The position numbers and the translations under genes are program-made. DNA of 61,170 nucleotides from Candidatus Heimdallarchaeota archaeon. Lineage in GTDB: Archaea; Asgardarchaeota; Heimdallarchaeia; Heimdallarchaeales; Heimdallarchaeaceae. Position 1 is the first letter of the stretch. Each line of letters begins with the position of its first letter. Positions 44,617 to 54,810 of the stretch are shown here, piece by piece. The stretch is from the NCBI GenBank assembly GCA_030668875.1, contig DAOVER010000017.1:1-61170 (forward strand), written 5' to 3'. The notes under the pieces are model-generated. The model was not told where the DNA came from, searched no databases, and saw only the letters and a list, made by a program, of their open reading frames with translations.

Positions 44617-45402
44617 ATGACCTTTGAAATGGTATTAGAAGACGCAAAATTAATGGCAAATATCTGTTCTATCATAAGTTCAATAGTTGCAGAAAGTAGT
44701 GTTAATATCGCAGAAGATGGTATTCGAATAAAAGCTTTTGACGCAACTCGCATTTCGATGATTGATTTTTTCCTAAAAAAGGAAGCCTTCAAAAAATATG
44801 ATCTCAAAGAAAATGCAATCTTGGGCCTGAGTTTAGAAACTCTCAATACGATATTAAAAACTGCTAGAACCAACGAAAATCTGCGAATGGCTCTTGATGA
44901 TAAAACTAAAAGATTCGTTGCTGAGTTTATAGGTAAAAATCAACAAAGAAAATTTGCATTATCTTTAATTGATATCCCTGAAGAAGGAAACATTCCTGAT
45001 TCAATTCATATTGACTTTGACACAAACTTCGAGGTAAAAGCCTCCTTTATTCAACAGGTTCTCAAAGATGCTGAGATGGTTAGTGATTATCTGCGAATCA
45101 AGGCAAAAGAAGATGGTATTTACTTTGGAGCAGAAAGTGATACAAAAGAAATGGATACATTCATAGAGCCTAAAAGCGAAGAAATGGACACAACAACTTT
45201 TCAAGTTGTAGATGAATCAGAAGCTGTTTATTCATTAGACTTTCTGTCAAACTTCTTAAAAGGAATACGATCTTCAGATTATGTTAGATTATCCTTCAAT
45301 CAAGAACAACCCATAAGAATTGTTTATGAGTTAGAAGATAAAGGCCACTTAATTTACTTTGTAGCACCAAGAATCGAAGAAAGCGAAGAGATAGAAGACT
45401 AA
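44617..45402 (+). CDS. pcn: DNA polymerase sliding clamp (PCNA)
   Basis: 261 residues. N-terminal domain: AEDGIRIKAFDATRISMIDFFL (a variant of the usual D-x-SRVAL loop). C-terminal domain: AVYSLDFLSNFLKGIRSSDYVRLSFNQEQPIRIVYEL and YFVAPRIEE at the end, as in PCNA. An acidic C-terminus (ESEEIED) follows. It forms a trimeric ring for replication and repair enzymes. Followed at 64 bases by the GINS gene. Confidence 0.93.
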   Translation: MTFEMVLEDAKLMANICSIISSIVAESSVNIAEDGIRIKAFDATRISMIDFFLKKEAFKKYDLKENAILGLSLETLNTILKTARTNENLRMALDDKTKRFVAEFIGKNQQRKFALSLIDIPEEGNIPDSIHIDFDTNFEVKASFIQQVLKDAEMVSDYLRIKAKEDGIYFGAESDTKEMDTFIEPKSEEMDTTTFQVVDESEAVYSLDFLSNFLKGIRSSDYVRLSFNQEQPIRIVYELEDKGHLIYFVAPRIEESEEIED

Positions 45403-45465
45403 GATTAGACTTAAAATGAGGGAGAATAGAGCCTTTTTCATTCTTAATAGCGGTGGTGTAATAAA

Positions 45466-46038
45466 GTGTTTGAAAAAATTCAAGATAAATGGAAAGACGA
45501 GCGCGGAAGTGAAAAACTAACTCCCATAGATGTGATATTTTACAGTGCTATGAGAGAACTTCTGAAGAAACGTACAATAAAAATAGAAAAGGAAATCAAC
45601 CCTCATATTAGAAAGATTCAGGAAACCAGATTGGATAGAATCAAATATGTAATTAATGACTTGATGAGAATACGAACAGCAAAGTTAATTGAAATGGTAA
45701 TGAATAGAGAAAAAGTATCTGTTAACTTAGCAAGAGAAGAGCAGGATTTTTACGATAGATTTTCGCAAATTTATGAATTATATAGGAAAGAGGTATTTTC
45801 ACCAAAAGATGTAGCATATGTTGATATTAACAAATTAATTGGGAAAGAAATTGAGGAAGAAGGGGAAGAAGAAATAGATTATGTCGCTATTAGATTTATA
45901 AAGAAAACAAAAGCCCAAATCCAAGGTTTGGATGGAAAAACCTATGGGCCATTTGAACCAGAAGATGTTTGTTTAATACCCAAAGAAAACGCTATTGGCT
46001 TAGTTAGAAAAGAGATTGCTGAAAATATAGAGATATAA
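45466..46038 (+). CDS. gins: GINS complex subunit (Gins51/Gins15 type)
   Basis: 190 residues, GTG start. Helical A domain in the N-terminal two thirds (IRKIQETRLDRIKYVINDLMRIRTAKL), then a small B domain at the C-terminus (IQGLDGKTYGPFEPEDVCLIPKENA). This A-B order is that of archaeal Gins51, part of the CMG-like helicase with MCM and Cdc45/RecJ. Next to pcna, a common archaeal arrangement. Confidence 0.88.
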   Translation: MFEKIQDKWKDERGSEKLTPIDVIFYSAMRELLKKRTIKIEKEINPHIRKIQETRLDRIKYVINDLMRIRTAKLIEMVMNREKVSVNLAREEQDFYDRFSQIYELYRKEVFSPKDVAYVDINKLIGKEIEEEGEEEIDYVAIRFIKKTKAQIQGLDGKTYGPFEPEDVCLIPKENAIGLVRKEIAENIEI

Positions 46039-46045
46039 AACAATA

Positions 46046-46231
46046 TCAAGAAAGTACTTCTAAGACTTCACCAAGAATTTTAGCCTTTCCACCTTTTGGT
46101 TCAGTTAAATCTGAACCGCAAACATTGCATTTTACAACTATTTTTGCTGAATCAAATACAACTTGTTCATTATTGCAACTTTCACACTTAACTTTAAGGA
46201 ACTTAGTGGTAGGTTGAGGTACTTTAGACAT
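46046..46231 (-). CDS. rps27e: Small ribosomal subunit protein eS27
   Basis: 61 residues from ATG 46231 (the frame is open further upstream into the tRNA, which is spurious). Zinc finger CESCNNEQVVF...KCNVCG (C-x2-C-x14-C-x2-C), then GGKAKILGEVLEVL, the typical end. Opposite strand to gins, converging. Confidence 0.93.
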   Translation of the reverse strand: MSKVPQPTTKFLKVKCESCNNEQVVFDSAKIVVKCNVCGSDLTEPKGGKAKILGEVLEVLS

Positions 46232-46309
46232 GATTGAAGCAAACAGAGTGAATTTAAATATTTTTTGATAAAAGGGTAAAAAAAAGTAACATGAAAAATA
46301 AAAGGAAAA

Positions 46310-46434
46310 TGGTGCGGGGAGAGAGATTCGAACTCCCGTACCACTAAGGATCCGGTTCCTCATCTAGCCCTTGAGTCAAGGATTTTTAATCCACATCTTG
46401 AGCCGGACGCCGTTGGCCGCTTGGCTATCCCCGC
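46310..46434 (-). tRNA. tRNA-Leu (CAA), intron-containing, CCA encoded
   Basis: Acceptor GCGGGGA/TCTCCCCGC region with discriminator A and CCA. The anticodon arm TCCGG-CTCAAG ... A-CCGGA carries anticodon CAA. An intron of about 40 nt (46357-46396) sits at the canonical 37/38 site. The long variable arm (TCCTTAGTGGTAC) marks a class II tRNA, and the T-loop is TTCGAAT. Confidence 0.9.
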
Positions 46435-46476
46435 CTAGTTTTACATTTTTCAATTGAGAAGTTTTTCCGTACTTAT

Positions 46477-46707
46477 TTAATCTTTTCTTTTTTTAGCTCT
46501 TTTCCGAAAAATTGCGACGGATAAGATAAGAATGGAAAAGACTGAGAACTTGTAATCAAATGGAACTGTTTCTGTTTCTAAATCACATCTTACAAGAGTT
46601 GATTTTAGTTTTGTATTTCCCCAAACATCGTAAACAGACAGAGAAACATTGTATTCACAACTAGGCTCAACAGATAATGTATATGTGAAGCTCCACGAAT
46701 TTGACAC
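46477..46707 (-). pseudogene. C-terminal fragment of a membrane-anchored surface protein
   Basis: 76 residues from GTG 46707. SNSWSFTYTLSVEPSCEYNVSLSVYDVWGN looks like the last strand region of a PKD/Ig-like extracellular domain. A membrane helix (YKFSVFSILILSVAIF) and a basic stop-transfer tail (RKRAKKRKD) follow. The frame is open for 13 codons upstream and is then closed by a TAA, with no signal peptide. The most likely reading is the 3' remnant of a larger surface-protein gene. The region up to 46903 shows no other coding sign. Confidence 0.5.
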
Positions 46708-46903
46708 AGTAGCCTCATGATGACAAGCGAGTAGAATGGTGAACCCTTAAGGAATCTTCCTATAGAATACAAATTTGAGGAAGAAGACATACTCATTTAG
46801 GGCCTAAGAGACAATCTGATAACGTGCAAGAGTACCTAATCTAAAATTCTTCTCAAATTTTTCTTTTTCTTCTTTCTCTTTTTCTACTTTTCTCCTATAC
46901 AGT

Positions 46904-48085
46904 TTATAGTTTTAATAGAGGTAATTCGAGTTGCCTAGCTGAAAGGAATTCACAACCATCTGTAGTAACGAGAACATCTTCCTCGATACTACAATAACCA
47001 TGGTTTTCAACGTAAACATGAAGCTCCAGTGTGAAAGCTTGATTCTCCTCAACAAGCATATGAGGTGAATTACAATACTTTTCCCATCGAGGGCCTAAAA
47101 GACACCCAGAGTCGTGAACGTTGCGACCTATCTGATGTCCTAGTGCATGCATGAATTCTTTATATCCTGCTTTTATTACAATATCTCTTGCTATTTTGTC
47201 AACTTCCCATCCATATACTCCCGGTTTCAGTTTTTTTGCACTAGCGGTTATTGCTTTAACTACTGTTTCAAATGCTCTCATAACCTCAGTTGGTGGCATG
47301 TCTTCTCCTTCTCTTAATACATAATTCATCCTTTGAAGATCTGATGCATATCCTTCATAAAATACGCCATAATCAACATTTATGAGATCTCCCCTTTTGA
47401 CTCTAATATCTGGGTAAGCTTTTCCATGCCCTATGGAAGTTGTGGGACCCACATGAATTAATGGTGGATAAGAGACAGTGACACCTTTTTCTTTTGTGAA
47501 TTTCAGTAACATTTTTTCTATATCTTCTTCACTCATTCCAAGCTTAGTAAATTCGGTGACTTTTTTATGTCCATTTTCACTTATTTCGACCGCTTTTTTT
47601 ATCTTGTTGATTTCCAAATCTGTCTTTCTCCCTCTTAAAGCGGCAAGCAGTTTTTCAGAGGAAACTAGTTTTCCAAGGTAAGGTGTACCCTCTAGAAACT
47701 TGTTTAATCTTAACCACATTCCATGGGTTAAACCGTCTGCTGCTACGTTATCTATTGAATAATTTATTGCTATAGAGCTGGGGTCTATTTCATCCAGTAT
47801 TTTTATTAAATCAGCTTTTATGCTTTCATCGTAACCAATAATTGTGTCATAAACACCCATTTTCTCTAAGTTTGGAACATCATAACGACCACAAATCACT
47901 ATCTTTTTTCCAGTTTTTGTAATTAAAAGAACTGTTTGCCAAGTTAACCATGAATCTTCCATAAGGAAATATAGACTAGGGTCATGTATCTCTGAAGTTT
48001 TTCTGACATAAGTTAACCAAATATCTATGTCGAGTTCTTTCAGAATGCTTATGGCTTGATCTGTTTTTTGTTTCACTAGGTTCAT
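46904..48085 (-). CDS. M24-family Xaa-Pro aminopeptidase-like protein
   Basis: About 393 residues from ATG 48085. N-terminal creatinase-like domain (about 1-150) and C-terminal pita-bread domain with metal ligands in NVDYGVFYEGYASDLQR (two Asp), HALGHQIGRNVHD (His), FTLELHVYV (Glu) and CSIEEDVLVT (Glu). All five metal residues appear present, so it should be catalytically active on X-Pro peptides or be a prolidase. Monocistronic. Confidence 0.9.
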   Translation of the reverse strand: MNLVKQKTDQAISILKELDIDIWLTYVRKTSEIHDPSLYFLMEDSWLTWQTVLLITKTGKKIVICGRYDVPNLEKMGVYDTIIGYDESIKADLIKILDEIDPSSIAINYSIDNVAADGLTHGMWLRLNKFLEGTPYLGKLVSSEKLLAALRGRKTDLEINKIKKAVEISENGHKKVTEFTKLGMSEEDIEKMLLKFTKEKGVTVSYPPLIHVGPTTSIGHGKAYPDIRVKRGDLINVDYGVFYEGYASDLQRMNYVLREGEDMPPTEVMRAFETVVKAITASAKKLKPGVYGWEVDKIARDIVIKAGYKEFMHALGHQIGRNVHDSGCLLGPRWEKYCNSPHMLVEENQAFTLELHVYVENHGYCSIEEDVLVTTDGCEFLSARQLELPLLKL

Positions 48086-48274
48086 TATGATTTGCAATTA
48101 TATAGTTTATATTTGAGTTTTACTCAATTCTCAAACATGTTGCTACACATGTGTTTATTTACATCATAGACATATTCAAAAACGATTTACCCAAATAAGA
48201 TAAAGTTAAAGAAGCTTTAAATACATAACATTATTGTCTGCTGTTATCAAAAAACCTACATAAGAGAGGCCATC

Positions 48275-48889
48275 ATGTCAAAAGATGAAATTAATGGAAA
48301 GGAGAAAGGAGAGGGCGTTAGTAACTCTAAAATGGCGTCAAAAGTTGATATCTCTGAAAGACAAAGGCAAACACTCATTGAAGTAGTGGATGATATAGCT
48401 GGGGAAGAAGTAAAAAAAGTAACTCTAGTATTATTGAATGCAGATGAAGAAACCACAGATGAAGAGATCTCAGAAAAATTAGATATGAGACTTAATCAAG
48501 TGAGAAAATCTTTATACAAATTGTATGATTTACAATTAGCCACTTTTAGAAGAATAAGAGATAAATCAACTGGTTGGTTTGTTTATTTTTGGACTTTACA
48601 TCCTGAGAGAATAGATGTCTTTGTGGAGAAAAAACAACTAGAAGTTTTAGAAAAACTCCAAACTCGTTTGCTTTATGAAACTTCTAATATGTTCTTCACT
48701 TGTGATAATCCTGATTGTCCTCGTGTAATATTCCAAGAAGCAATGGATAATAACTTTGAGTGTGAAACATGCAAAGGACGATTGGAGGCCTTTGAGAACG
48801 AACAATTAATTAAAGTATTAAAGGAAAAAATAGTTGAACTTGAAGCAATCCGAGAAAAAACACAGAAGATTATGAATGGTGAGAAGTAG
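48275..48889 (+). CDS. tfe: Transcription initiation factor TFE subunit alpha
   Basis: 204 residues. The extended winged helix KVTLVLLNADEETTDEEISEKLDMRLNQVRKSLYKLYDLQLATFRR (about 48-95) is followed by a zinc ribbon CDNPDCPRVIFQEAMDNNFECETCKGRL, and a coiled C-terminus (LKEKIVELEAIREKTQ). It helps open the promoter with TBP, TFB and RNA polymerase. The N-terminal ~25 residues (KDEINGKEKGEGVSNSK) are an unusual polar extension. Confidence 0.93.
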   Translation: MSKDEINGKEKGEGVSNSKMASKVDISERQRQTLIEVVDDIAGEEVKKVTLVLLNADEETTDEEISEKLDMRLNQVRKSLYKLYDLQLATFRRIRDKSTGWFVYFWTLHPERIDVFVEKKQLEVLEKLQTRLLYETSNMFFTCDNPDCPRVIFQEAMDNNFECETCKGRLEAFENEQLIKVLKEKIVELEAIREKTQKIMNGEK

Positions 48890-48903
48890 AAATCTACTCT
48901 CTT

Positions 48904-49587
48904 TTAGCTAAGACGTTTTTGAACAGATTCACTCTCTAATTCCCTTATTGCATCTTTAGCAACCCATCTTCCTACTGTGGAATCTAGTTGAGCTATTACT
49001 TTTGCAACTTTTATAGCTTCTTTATTGAGTTTAAGATTTCTTTTTCCAATCTGTCTCAATGCCCAGTTAACAGCTTTTTTCACCATGATTCTAGAGTCTA
49101 TAGAACCCTTCTCGATTAGTTGGAAGAACTGAATAAAAGATTGATTTTCTGCCTTTTCGTCGCTTACAGCTAGTCTTGCTATCATTACATAACCAGCTCT
49201 TTTGATGAACTCTTTTTCGCTATCACACCATTCAAAAGCTTTAGTGTAAGCAAATTCTGTTTTCTCGAAGAGATTCATTATAGTTTGATCACAGATTTCC
49301 CAATAATCAAAATCACTAACCCATTTCTCTAGTTGCTCTTCAGTTACTTGTTCTGGAATGTCGATCATGCTAGCTAAAATCATTGTTTCCCGATAACCTA
49401 ACTCCCACAATTTGTGAGCTAATTCTCTATCTTTTCCTATTCTCTTTGCCATTTTTCTAAGTTCTGGTATCCTTATTCCATAAGTTTTGTCAGGAGTAAT
49501 ACCAAATCTCGCCATCCCTTCGATTGATTCAAGATTAGATTTAGATTTGAATTCGCAAATTATTTCATCAAGTTGCATTGTATTCAA
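48904..49587 (-). CDS. DNA alkylation repair protein (AlkD-like HEAT-repeat)
   Basis: 227 residues of helical HEAT-like repeats: YGIRIPELRKMAKRIGKDRELAHKLW, FDYWEICDQTIMNLF, FIKRAGYVMIARLAV and IMVKKAVNWALRQIGKRN, the last being the AlkD-family core. It probably recognises alkylated bases in DNA. Convergent with tfe. The gap 49588-49775 has no gene I can support. Confidence 0.85.
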   Translation of the reverse strand: MNTMQLDEIICEFKSKSNLESIEGMARFGITPDKTYGIRIPELRKMAKRIGKDRELAHKLWELGYRETMILASMIDIPEQVTEEQLEKWVSDFDYWEICDQTIMNLFEKTEFAYTKAFEWCDSEKEFIKRAGYVMIARLAVSDEKAENQSFIQFFQLIEKGSIDSRIMVKKAVNWALRQIGKRNLKLNKEAIKVAKVIAQLDSTVGRWVAKDAIRELESESVQKRLS

Positions 49588-49775
49588 AATAAAGATAATA
49601 TTTAACCTTAAAAATTTGTATAGTTCACATGTAACTCTTTTGCAAAAAATTGTTCTTTCAGTAAAATATTATAGAATATATTCAATGGTTTGGTGACTTT
49701 GGTGGTTTTTTCACTCCTTCTAATGTTGGTAAGTTGATGAAATCAACTGAAAAGTTAGGCGAAGCTTAGGATATT

Positions 49776-50330
49776 GTGAAAAAACTTATCTTTACAAAAT
49801 TTTATCCGTATATCATGAAGAAGTTACTTGATAATGTTTCGGCAGGTCTTTATCCTAATCCTGTTTTGCTAGTGTCATCTGAATATCTAGGAGAGGGGTC
49901 GATAATTACCTTATCTTGGGCTGGCAACAGTTGTTCTAATCCTCCCATTATGTCACTTGGAATAAGAAAGGAAAGACATTCTCACAACATAATTAAACAA
50001 TCTATGGAATTTGTCATCAACATTCCAACAACAAATATGCTTGATAAGGTTGAAATATGTGGTACAAAATCTGGAAAAGACATAGATAAATGGAAAGAAT
50101 GCAATTTTACAAAAGGACAGAGTAAAGTAGTTAATGTATCACACATCGAAGAATGTCCTGTTAGTCTGGAATGCAAAGTGATTCAGATTATTGAATTGGG
50201 ATCTCATGACCTATTTCTAGGTGAGGTTGTTGCAATCCATATGGACGAGAAATGGAAATCTGAACAATACCCCGATCTTCTAACATATGTTAGAGGAATT
50301 TACAAGAAATGCAATGAGTTACAAGATTAG
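49776..50330 (+). CDS. Flavin reductase-like domain protein
   Basis: 184 residues from GTG 49776 (or 171 from ATG 49815, just before KKLLDNVSAGLYPNPVLLVSS). FMN-binding split-barrel fold: ITLSWAGNSCSNPPIMSLGIRKERHSHNIIK, EFVINIPTTNMLDKVEICGTKSGKDIDKW, CPVSLECKVIQIIELGSHDLFLGEVV. It resembles flavoredoxin/flavin reductase. Redox partner unknown. Confidence 0.8.
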   Translation: MKKLIFTKFYPYIMKKLLDNVSAGLYPNPVLLVSSEYLGEGSIITLSWAGNSCSNPPIMSLGIRKERHSHNIIKQSMEFVINIPTTNMLDKVEICGTKSGKDIDKWKECNFTKGQSKVVNVSHIEECPVSLECKVIQIIELGSHDLFLGEVVAIHMDEKWKSEQYPDLLTYVRGIYKKCNELQD

Positions 50331-50342
50331 TTACAGTAAAAA

Positions 50343-50419
50343 TGGTGGCAGGACAGGGATTTGAACCCTGGATCCTTTACTCCCGAAGCAAAAATCTTAC
50401 CAAGCTAGACCATCCTACC
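50343..50419 (-). tRNA. tRNA-Pro (CGG), CCA encoded
   Basis: Acceptor GGTAGGA/TCCTGCC. Anticodon arm TTTGC-TTCGGGA-GTAAA with anticodon CGG. T-arm CAGGG-TTCAAAT-CCCTG. Discriminator A then CCA. No intron. Confidence 0.9.
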
Positions 50420-50526
50420 TTTATTTTGTCTATATTAGGGTTTTTAATTAAAAAAATTCCGGCATCTCATAATTTTGTCTATTTGCCAAAGAAAAGTATA
50501 AATCTCCACCTTGTTAGAAAAATATA

Positions 50527-51288
50527 ATGAAAGTAAGGGTTATTAGCACTTTTTCTTTTGCAAAATTAAAAAAGAAGAAAAAAGCAGTTTTTATTGTTAT
50601 TGACACGTTTCGTGCAACTAGTTCTATTGTGACTTTGAAGAATTCAGGAGCGTCAAGTATCTATATTACAGACAATGGAGATAATTCGAAAAAATTGAAA
50701 GTGCTACTCTTTCCGGATGCTCTTTTAATTGGAGAAAGCAAAGGAATAATGATTGAAGGTTTCGACTATGGGAACACTCCTTCTATCTTTTCGAGGAAAA
50801 GTTTCAAGGGAAAAGACATCATTTTTACCTCTTCTAGTGGTGCTAAAGCCATTACTGGCTTGAAAGCTCAAAATAATGTTTTTCTTGGATCACTGTTAAA
50901 TCTTAATTCAATAACAACAAAAGTAGCAGAAATAGCAGAAAAAGAAGAATGCGATATATTTATTCTTCCTTCAGGAAGTGCATGGGATGAAACAATGTAC
51001 GTTATTGAGGATTGGTTAACTGGGATTTTAATGGCAAATAATCTATCTACAAGATTTGGTTTTGTTGATATCTCTGAAGGCAATTTTTACTCTAAAACAA
51101 AAGAGATTATTGAGGATGAGTACTCTCTAAGTTATCTATTGAAAAACTCACCTAATGGTAAAGCACTATTGGAACTTGGTTTTGAGGATGATGTAGATTT
51201 TGCAACTAAACTTAGTAAAATGAAAAATGTTCCAAAAATAAAGGAATTTAGAGAGAAGGATGGAATATCCTTTTGTGTGATTAGTTAA
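50527..51288 (+). CDS. comB: 2-phosphosulfolactate phosphatase-like protein (ComB)
   Basis: 253 residues. VFIVIDTFRATSSIVTLKNSGASSIYI, then LIGESKGIMIEGFDYGNTPS and IIFTSSSGAKAITGLKAQNNVFLGSLLNL are the conserved ComB segments (Asp in the IDTFRAT motif binds Mg). In methanogens ComB acts in coenzyme M synthesis; in other archaea and bacteria the family is wider and the substrate may be sulfolactate-P or another small acid. No other coenzyme M genes are in view. Confidence 0.85.
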   Translation: MKVRVISTFSFAKLKKKKKAVFIVIDTFRATSSIVTLKNSGASSIYITDNGDNSKKLKVLLFPDALLIGESKGIMIEGFDYGNTPSIFSRKSFKGKDIIFTSSSGAKAITGLKAQNNVFLGSLLNLNSITTKVAEIAEKEECDIFILPSGSAWDETMYVIEDWLTGILMANNLSTRFGFVDISEGNFYSKTKEIIEDEYSLSYLLKNSPNGKALLELGFEDDVDFATKLSKMKNVPKIKEFREKDGISFCVIS

Positions 51289-51305
51289 CCACTTCTCTAT
51301 TATCT

Positions 51306-52757
51306 CTAAACGTCTACACTATTGAAGTTAGCTTTTTTGTCTCTCTTATCTGGATGAAACTTATCGATGTATTCAGCTGGAATACGCTTTAGAACTCTGT
51401 AGGGATCATCAAAAACGCTCAAGAGTTCCCATCCAATGTCGAGTGATTCAAAGATAGATCTATTTTCGTGATAGTCTTGATTAATGAATTTCTGTTCAAA
51501 TGATATTGCAAACTCAAGGATCTTTTTATCAGTCTCAGTAAGAGACTCATCTCCTACTACTGCAACAAGATCCCTTAAATCTCGACCTGTGGCGTACAAT
51601 GCATAAAGTTGGTCAGCAACATATTTGTGATCGCCCCTTGTAGATCCTTTACCTATTGTATCTTTCATCAATCTAGAAAGAGAGGGTAATGGATTAATTG
51701 GGGGATAAAGACCCTTGCGATATAGTCCTACATCTATAAACACTTGTCCTTCTGTAATGTACCCTGTTAAGTCTGGAACTGGGTGTGTAATGTCATAATT
51801 AGGAAGTGTTAGAATTGGTAATTGTGTGATAGAACCTTTTTTATCAAAAATTCTACCAGCTCTTTCATATATTGTAGAAAAGTCAGAATACATGTAACCA
51901 GGATATCCTCGTCTACTTGGCACCTCGCTTCTTGCTGCTGCAACTTCTCGAAGAGATTCTGCATAGGCAGTGATATCTGTAAGAATAACTAGAACATGGT
52001 ATCCAAGTTCGTAGGCCAGATGTTCAGCTGTTGTTAGTGCTAATCTTGGTGTTAAAAGACGTTCAATCGCTGGATCATCTGCTAGATTGAGGAACAATAC
52101 AACTTTATCTAATGCACCTGTTTCTTCAAAATCATCTCTAAAGAAACGAGCTTCATCTGCAGTGATTCCCATTGCCGAAAAGATAACTGCAAATTCTTCA
52201 TCAGTACCGAGAACTTTAGCTTGACGTGCAATTTGAGCAGCGAGCATATTGTGAGGAAGACCGCTCCCACTGAATAGAGGTAATTTTTGCCCTCTCACCA
52301 GTGTAAGAAGCGTATCAATTGTACTTACGCCTGTTTCAATAAACTCCTTAGGATATTGTCTTGCTGAAGGATTAATAGGCGCTCCGTTAACGTCTAATAT
52401 CTTCTCAGGGACTATGTCACCACCACCATCAATTGGAACACCTCTTCCATTGAAGACTCTCCCCAACATTTCTCGGCTCACACCAATTTTCATTGTTTCT
52501 CCTAAGAATCTGCAGATTGTGTCCTTTGTCTCTAACCCTGATGTTCCTTCAAAACATTGAATGATTGCTAAATCCTTGGAAACATCTAAAACCTGTCCTC
52601 TTCTTCTTTCTCCTGTAGTTGTTTGAATTTCAGCCATCTCTCCATATGAAACACCACCCATCCCTTTCAAATCAACAAACATTAGAGGTCCAGAAACTTC
52701 AGTTACTGTTTTGAATTCCCTTGCTTCGTATGTCTCTTTTATTGTCATCATCATCAC
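51306..52757 (-). CDS. atpB: A/V-type ATP synthase subunit B
   Basis: 483 residues. Non-catalytic B subunit of the A1 head. [18 protein letters not shown] occupies the degenerate P-loop position, [46 protein letters not shown] is the conserved stretch, and [13 protein letters not shown] follows. The start lies within a run of four ATG codons. It begins 3 bases after the subunit A stop; the D subunit does not follow, since the gene beyond is the convergent comB. Confidence 0.95.
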   Translation of the reverse strand: MMMMTIKETYEAREFKTVTEVSGPLMFVDLKGMGGVSYGEMAEIQTTTGERRRGQVLDVSKDLAIIQCFEGTSGLETKDTICRFLGETMKIGVSREMLGRVFNGRGVPIDGGGDIVPEKILDVNGAPINPSARQYPKEFIETGVSTIDTLLTLVRGQKLPLFSGSGLPHNMLAAQIARQAKVLGTDEEFAVIFSAMGITADEARFFRDDFEETGALDKVVLFLNLADDPAIERLLTPRLALTTAEHLAYELGYHVLVILTDITAYAESLREVAAARSEVPSRRGYPGYMYSDFSTIYERAGRIFDKKGSITQLPILTLPNYDITHPVPDLTGYITEGQVFIDVGLYRKGLYPPINPLPSLSRLMKDTIGKGSTRGDHKYVADQLYALYATGRDLRDLVAVVGDESLTETDKKILEFAISFEQKFINQDYHENRSIFESLDIGWELLSVFDDPYRVLKRIPAEYIDKFHPDKRDKKANFNSVDV

Positions 52758-52760
52758 CTA

Positions 52761-54548
52761 TTACTTGTCTTCTTCTATTCCAAATTGCTGAGGTGTTAGA
52801 CCATCAATTTCCTTCATCAGTTCATTTAAACTAGTTTCAATTTCGTTTCTGTCAACATACTTCATTCTAGCAATTTTGACTACTGCATCATGACTGAAGA
52901 TATCTGTAACTATCGCACCTTTTCTGTAGAGATCTGATGCTTTCTCATAAAATCGAAGTATTGTTTTTAACATTAGGTATTGTTTTTCAAGACTACAGAA
53001 ACTATCTATTTCATGGAATGCATTTTGTTGCAGGAAATCTTCCTTAATCATTCTGGCTGTCTCTAAAATTATTTTTTCACTTGGGGGTAAAGCATCAGGT
53101 CCCACTAAAGCAACAATGTCTTGAAGTTCCTTATCTTTCTGTAATAGAGCCAATGCCTCAGAACGTAGTTTTGGAAATTCACTATTTACGTTTTCTATAT
53201 AATGGTCTTCTAATGCCGACCAATATAATGTGTAACTTAATAAGTAATCAATAGCTGGAAAATGCCTTCTACTTGCAAGATCTTTCGATAAAGCCCAGAA
53301 GACCTTTACTATACGTAATGTGTTCTGTGTTACTGGCTCGCTGAAATCCCCACCAGGAGGACTAATTGCTCCTACAACGGTGATACTTGATTCTCTTGGT
53401 ATTGAACCTAGAGTCATTACTCTTCCTGCTCTCTCATAATATTGAGCAATTCTTGAGGCAAGATATGCTGGGAACGATTCTTCTCCAGGCATTTCCTCTA
53501 AACGACCTGAAATTTCTCTCATAGCTTCTGCCCATCTAGAAGTACTATCTGCCATCATGGCCACGTCATATCCCATGTCACGGAAAAATTCAGCTAAAGT
53601 GATTCCAGTATATACACTTGCTTCACGAGCAGCAACTGGCATATTAGAGGTGTTTGCAATTAGTACTGTTCGATCCATTAATGGACCACCTGTATATGGG
53701 TCTACAAGCTTTGGAAATTCTCTGAGGACATCAGTCATTTCGTTACCTCTTTCACCACACCCTACGTAAACAACTATCTTTGCATCAGACCATTTTGCAA
53801 GTTGATGTTGACTAACTGTTTTTCCTGTTCCAAAACCACCTGGAATTGCACCTGTTCCACCCTTTGCAATTGGAGCAAAAGTATCGAAAATTCTTTGTCC
53901 AGTTATTAATGGAACGCTTGGGGGTAATCTTAAATGAAAAGGTCTAGGTTGTCTAACTGGCCATTCCTGATAAAACTTCAAATCTACTTTGTCCCCACTA
54001 GGGGTTACAATAGTTGCTGAAGTATCATCAATTGTATAATCTCCTCTTTTTGCTATAAACTCTAATTTTCCTTTTATGTTTGGTGGGACTATAAGTTTAA
54101 AGTCAACTGTTGGAGTTTCGGGAATCTCACCTAAAATATCCCCCCCTGTAATTTTGTCTCCAACTTTCACAGAGGGTTCAAAATCCCATATTTTTTTATG
54201 ATCTAAACCAGGGATCTCAATACCTCTTGCAATAAAATCTCCTGATTTTTCTCTAATGACAGGTAAAGGTCTCTGAATCCCATCAAAAATCTGTCGAATA
54301 AGACCGGGTCCTAATTCTACTGACAAAGGTGAATGCGTCAGATATACAGGTTCTCCTGGGGTTAGACCTTCAGTACTCTCATAAACTTGAACTGTAGCTA
54401 TGTCGCCTGTTAGTCTGATGATTTCACCCACTAACTTCTCTTCACCTATTCTTGCCACATCATAAAGCTTGGATCCTAACATATTAGAAGCCTGGACTAC
54501 AGGTCCCGCAATTCTATCTATAATACCAATTTGTTCAGAACTAGCCAT
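52761..54548 (-). CDS. atpA: A/V-type ATP synthase subunit A (catalytic)
   Basis: About 595 residues from ATG 54548 (four extra codons are open upstream). [13 protein letters not shown] at the N-terminus; the bulge domain insertion is at about residues 115-185. P-loop [18 protein letters not shown], then [16 protein letters not shown] and [32 protein letters not shown], the hallmarks of A/V-type A subunits. No intein in the P-loop. It starts the A-B pair; upstream subunits (E, C, F and others) are not in the adjacent region. Confidence 0.95.
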   Translation of the reverse strand: MASSEQIGIIDRIAGPVVQASNMLGSKLYDVARIGEEKLVGEIIRLTGDIATVQVYESTEGLTPGEPVYLTHSPLSVELGPGLIRQIFDGIQRPLPVIREKSGDFIARGIEIPGLDHKKIWDFEPSVKVGDKITGGDILGEIPETPTVDFKLIVPPNIKGKLEFIAKRGDYTIDDTSATIVTPSGDKVDLKFYQEWPVRQPRPFHLRLPPSVPLITGQRIFDTFAPIAKGGTGAIPGGFGTGKTVSQHQLAKWSDAKIVVYVGCGERGNEMTDVLREFPKLVDPYTGGPLMDRTVLIANTSNMPVAAREASVYTGITLAEFFRDMGYDVAMMADSTSRWAEAMREISGRLEEMPGEESFPAYLASRIAQYYERAGRVMTLGSIPRESSITVVGAISPPGGDFSEPVTQNTLRIVKVFWALSKDLASRRHFPAIDYLLSYTLYWSALEDHYIENVNSEFPKLRSEALALLQKDKELQDIVALVGPDALPPSEKIILETARMIKEDFLQQNAFHEIDSFCSLEKQYLMLKTILRFYEKASDLYRKGAIVTDIFSHDAVVKIARMKYVDRNEIETSLNELMKEIDGLTPQQFGIEEDK

Positions 54549-54654
54549 GGGTAAACACACTGCGAATATTTCTAATTAAAAATTTTTGCATTTCTATCCC
54601 TTTAAATAATCTATCTTTATCTTTAAGATATAAAAACACTATAAGACAAGAATA

Positions 54655-54810
54655 GCTCTAGAAGAGCATCTTTCAGCTCTGTCATCAATTTCTTCAAGTT
54701 TAAATAGCAATCTGTGAATCAGATTAATGAGATTCTGGTCTCTTATTAAATCAGTTATTGATTTAGTAATTTAGCAGCCGCTGAAAGACCTAGGAGACAG
54801 AATGAATAAA
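54655..54810 (+). ncRNA. Candidate structured RNA upstream of the accessory island
   Basis: The 718-base gap 54561-55278 holds no intact gene. After a TATA-like AAGATATAAAAAC (54626-54637), about 25-30 bases downstream, there are CTTTCAGC (54670-54677) and its exact complement GCTGAAAG (54780-54787), enclosing two local hairpins (around TGAGATTCTGGTCTCTTA and AATCAGTTATTGATT). TCTGTC / GACAGA can pair across the stem as a pseudoknot. No known RNA family recognised. It could be an antisense or H/ACA-type RNA, or chance. Confidence 0.3.

Noticed and set aside
46850..46897. Long T/C tract as a terminator of the M24 peptidase gene
   Set aside because: On the minus strand this tract is A/G-rich, the wrong sense for that gene, and no plus-strand gene ends just before it.
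49652..49769. Plus-strand frame reading WFGDFGGFFTPSNVGKLMKSTEKLGEA between alkD-like and flavin reductase genes
   Set aside because: Only about 40 codons, no ATG/GTG/TTG start or ribosome site, closed upstream by a stop; it may be a 3' relic of a lost gene but I cannot name it.
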